A stretch of DNA of 64,000 bases from Lachnospira pectinoschiza. Its GTDB lineage: Bacteria; Bacillota; Clostridia; Lachnospirales; Lachnospiraceae. The notes below the pieces were generated by a model, which was given only the letters and a program-made list of their open reading frames with translations, searched no databases and had not been told where the DNA came from. The position numbers and the translations under genes are program-made. Position 1 is the first letter of the stretch. Each line of letters opens with the position of its first letter. Where the stretch lies: the NCBI RefSeq assembly GCF_020564355.1, contig NZ_JAJCRR010000002.1, positions 434,001 through 498,000 of the forward strand, written 5' to 3'. Shown here one piece after another: positions 63,864-64,000 of the stretch.

Positions 63864-64000
63864 ATGAATAAATTAAAAGTTTTAATGGTAGATGATGAAA
63901 GCAGAATGCGCAAGCTGGTAAATGATTTCCTGTCACGTAAAAATTATGAAGTCATTGAAGCCGGTGATGGTGAAGAAGCAATTGATAAATTTTATGCGGA
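63864..64000 (+). CDS. Response regulator receiver domain (3' end outside window)
   Basis: The start follows CAGGAGGATATTACGA. The visible 45 residues, MNKLKVLMVDDESRMRKLVN and then DFLSRKNYEVIEAGDGEEAI, form the first part of a CheY-like receiver with the acidic pair in VDDE. The phosphoacceptor and output domain are beyond the window. A TATAAT at 63823-63828 lies upstream. Confidence 0.85.
   Translation, partial: MNKLKVLMVDDESRMRKLVNDFLSRKNYEVIEAGDGEEAIDKFYA

Overview
The window is a stretch of low-to-middling G+C chromosome from an anaerobic, spore-forming, probably motile Gram-positive bacterium, most likely a Lachnospiraceae (Clostridia). The evidence is the sporulation set (gpr, spoIIP, spoVB), consensus sigma-A promoters with 17-bp spacers, strong AGGAGG ribosome sites with frequent GTG and TTG starts, SpoIIP next to GPR, a clostridial-type LexA box and a sigma-D (flagellar) promoter. 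Calls come from reading the sequence only; family names rest on remembered motifs, not on searches.

Layout. 0-6 kb: end of an aldo/keto reductase, a truncated RibD/DHFR-like gene, a COG0523 GTPase, a sodium:neurotransmitter symporter, an aberrant DXS-like thiamine-diphosphate enzyme behind a MerR-type promoter, and a transposase remnant. 6-16 kb: a PrsA-like foldase, a type II topoisomerase pair (parE/parC type), argH and a YfhO-family membrane protein. 16-24 kb: comEA, a two-component system, a GerMN lipoprotein, comEC and holA, then rpsT on the other strand. 24-31 kb: gpr, spoIIP, pepD, a MocR-type regulator, a DUF5688-like gene and tRNA-Arg(CCG). 31-37 kb: two large secreted repeat proteins. 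37-42 kb: rluF, ligA, metA, a heptad-repeat coiled-coil protein and a YoaK-like membrane protein. 42-49 kb: a FliD-like orphan, dinB, a small unknown gene, spoVB, a cysteine desulfurase and a PHP phosphatase. 49-56 kb: a Na/Pi cotransporter and the lower-glycolysis run gap, pgk, tpiA, gpmI. 56-64 kb: secG, a chemoreceptor with a lone sugar-binding lipoprotein, rnr, smpB, ssrA (tmRNA), a membrane protein of unknown function and the start of a response regulator.

The most unusual content is non-coding. Four copies of a modular element (two in tandem before holA, one before spoIIP, one near 63.1 kb) each contain three near-perfect hairpins whose sequences differ between copies while the pairing is kept. 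The second hairpin loop is complementary to a segment just upstream of the ribosome binding site of the next gene, which looks like a covarying pseudoknot. Related structured leaders precede a small gene at 44.9 kb and pepD. The second main lead is the DXS-like enzyme at 3.5 kb: it lacks both arginines that bind the glyceraldehyde-3-phosphate phosphate in DXS, and it sits behind a promoter of the MerR (AdhR/NmlR-like) type.
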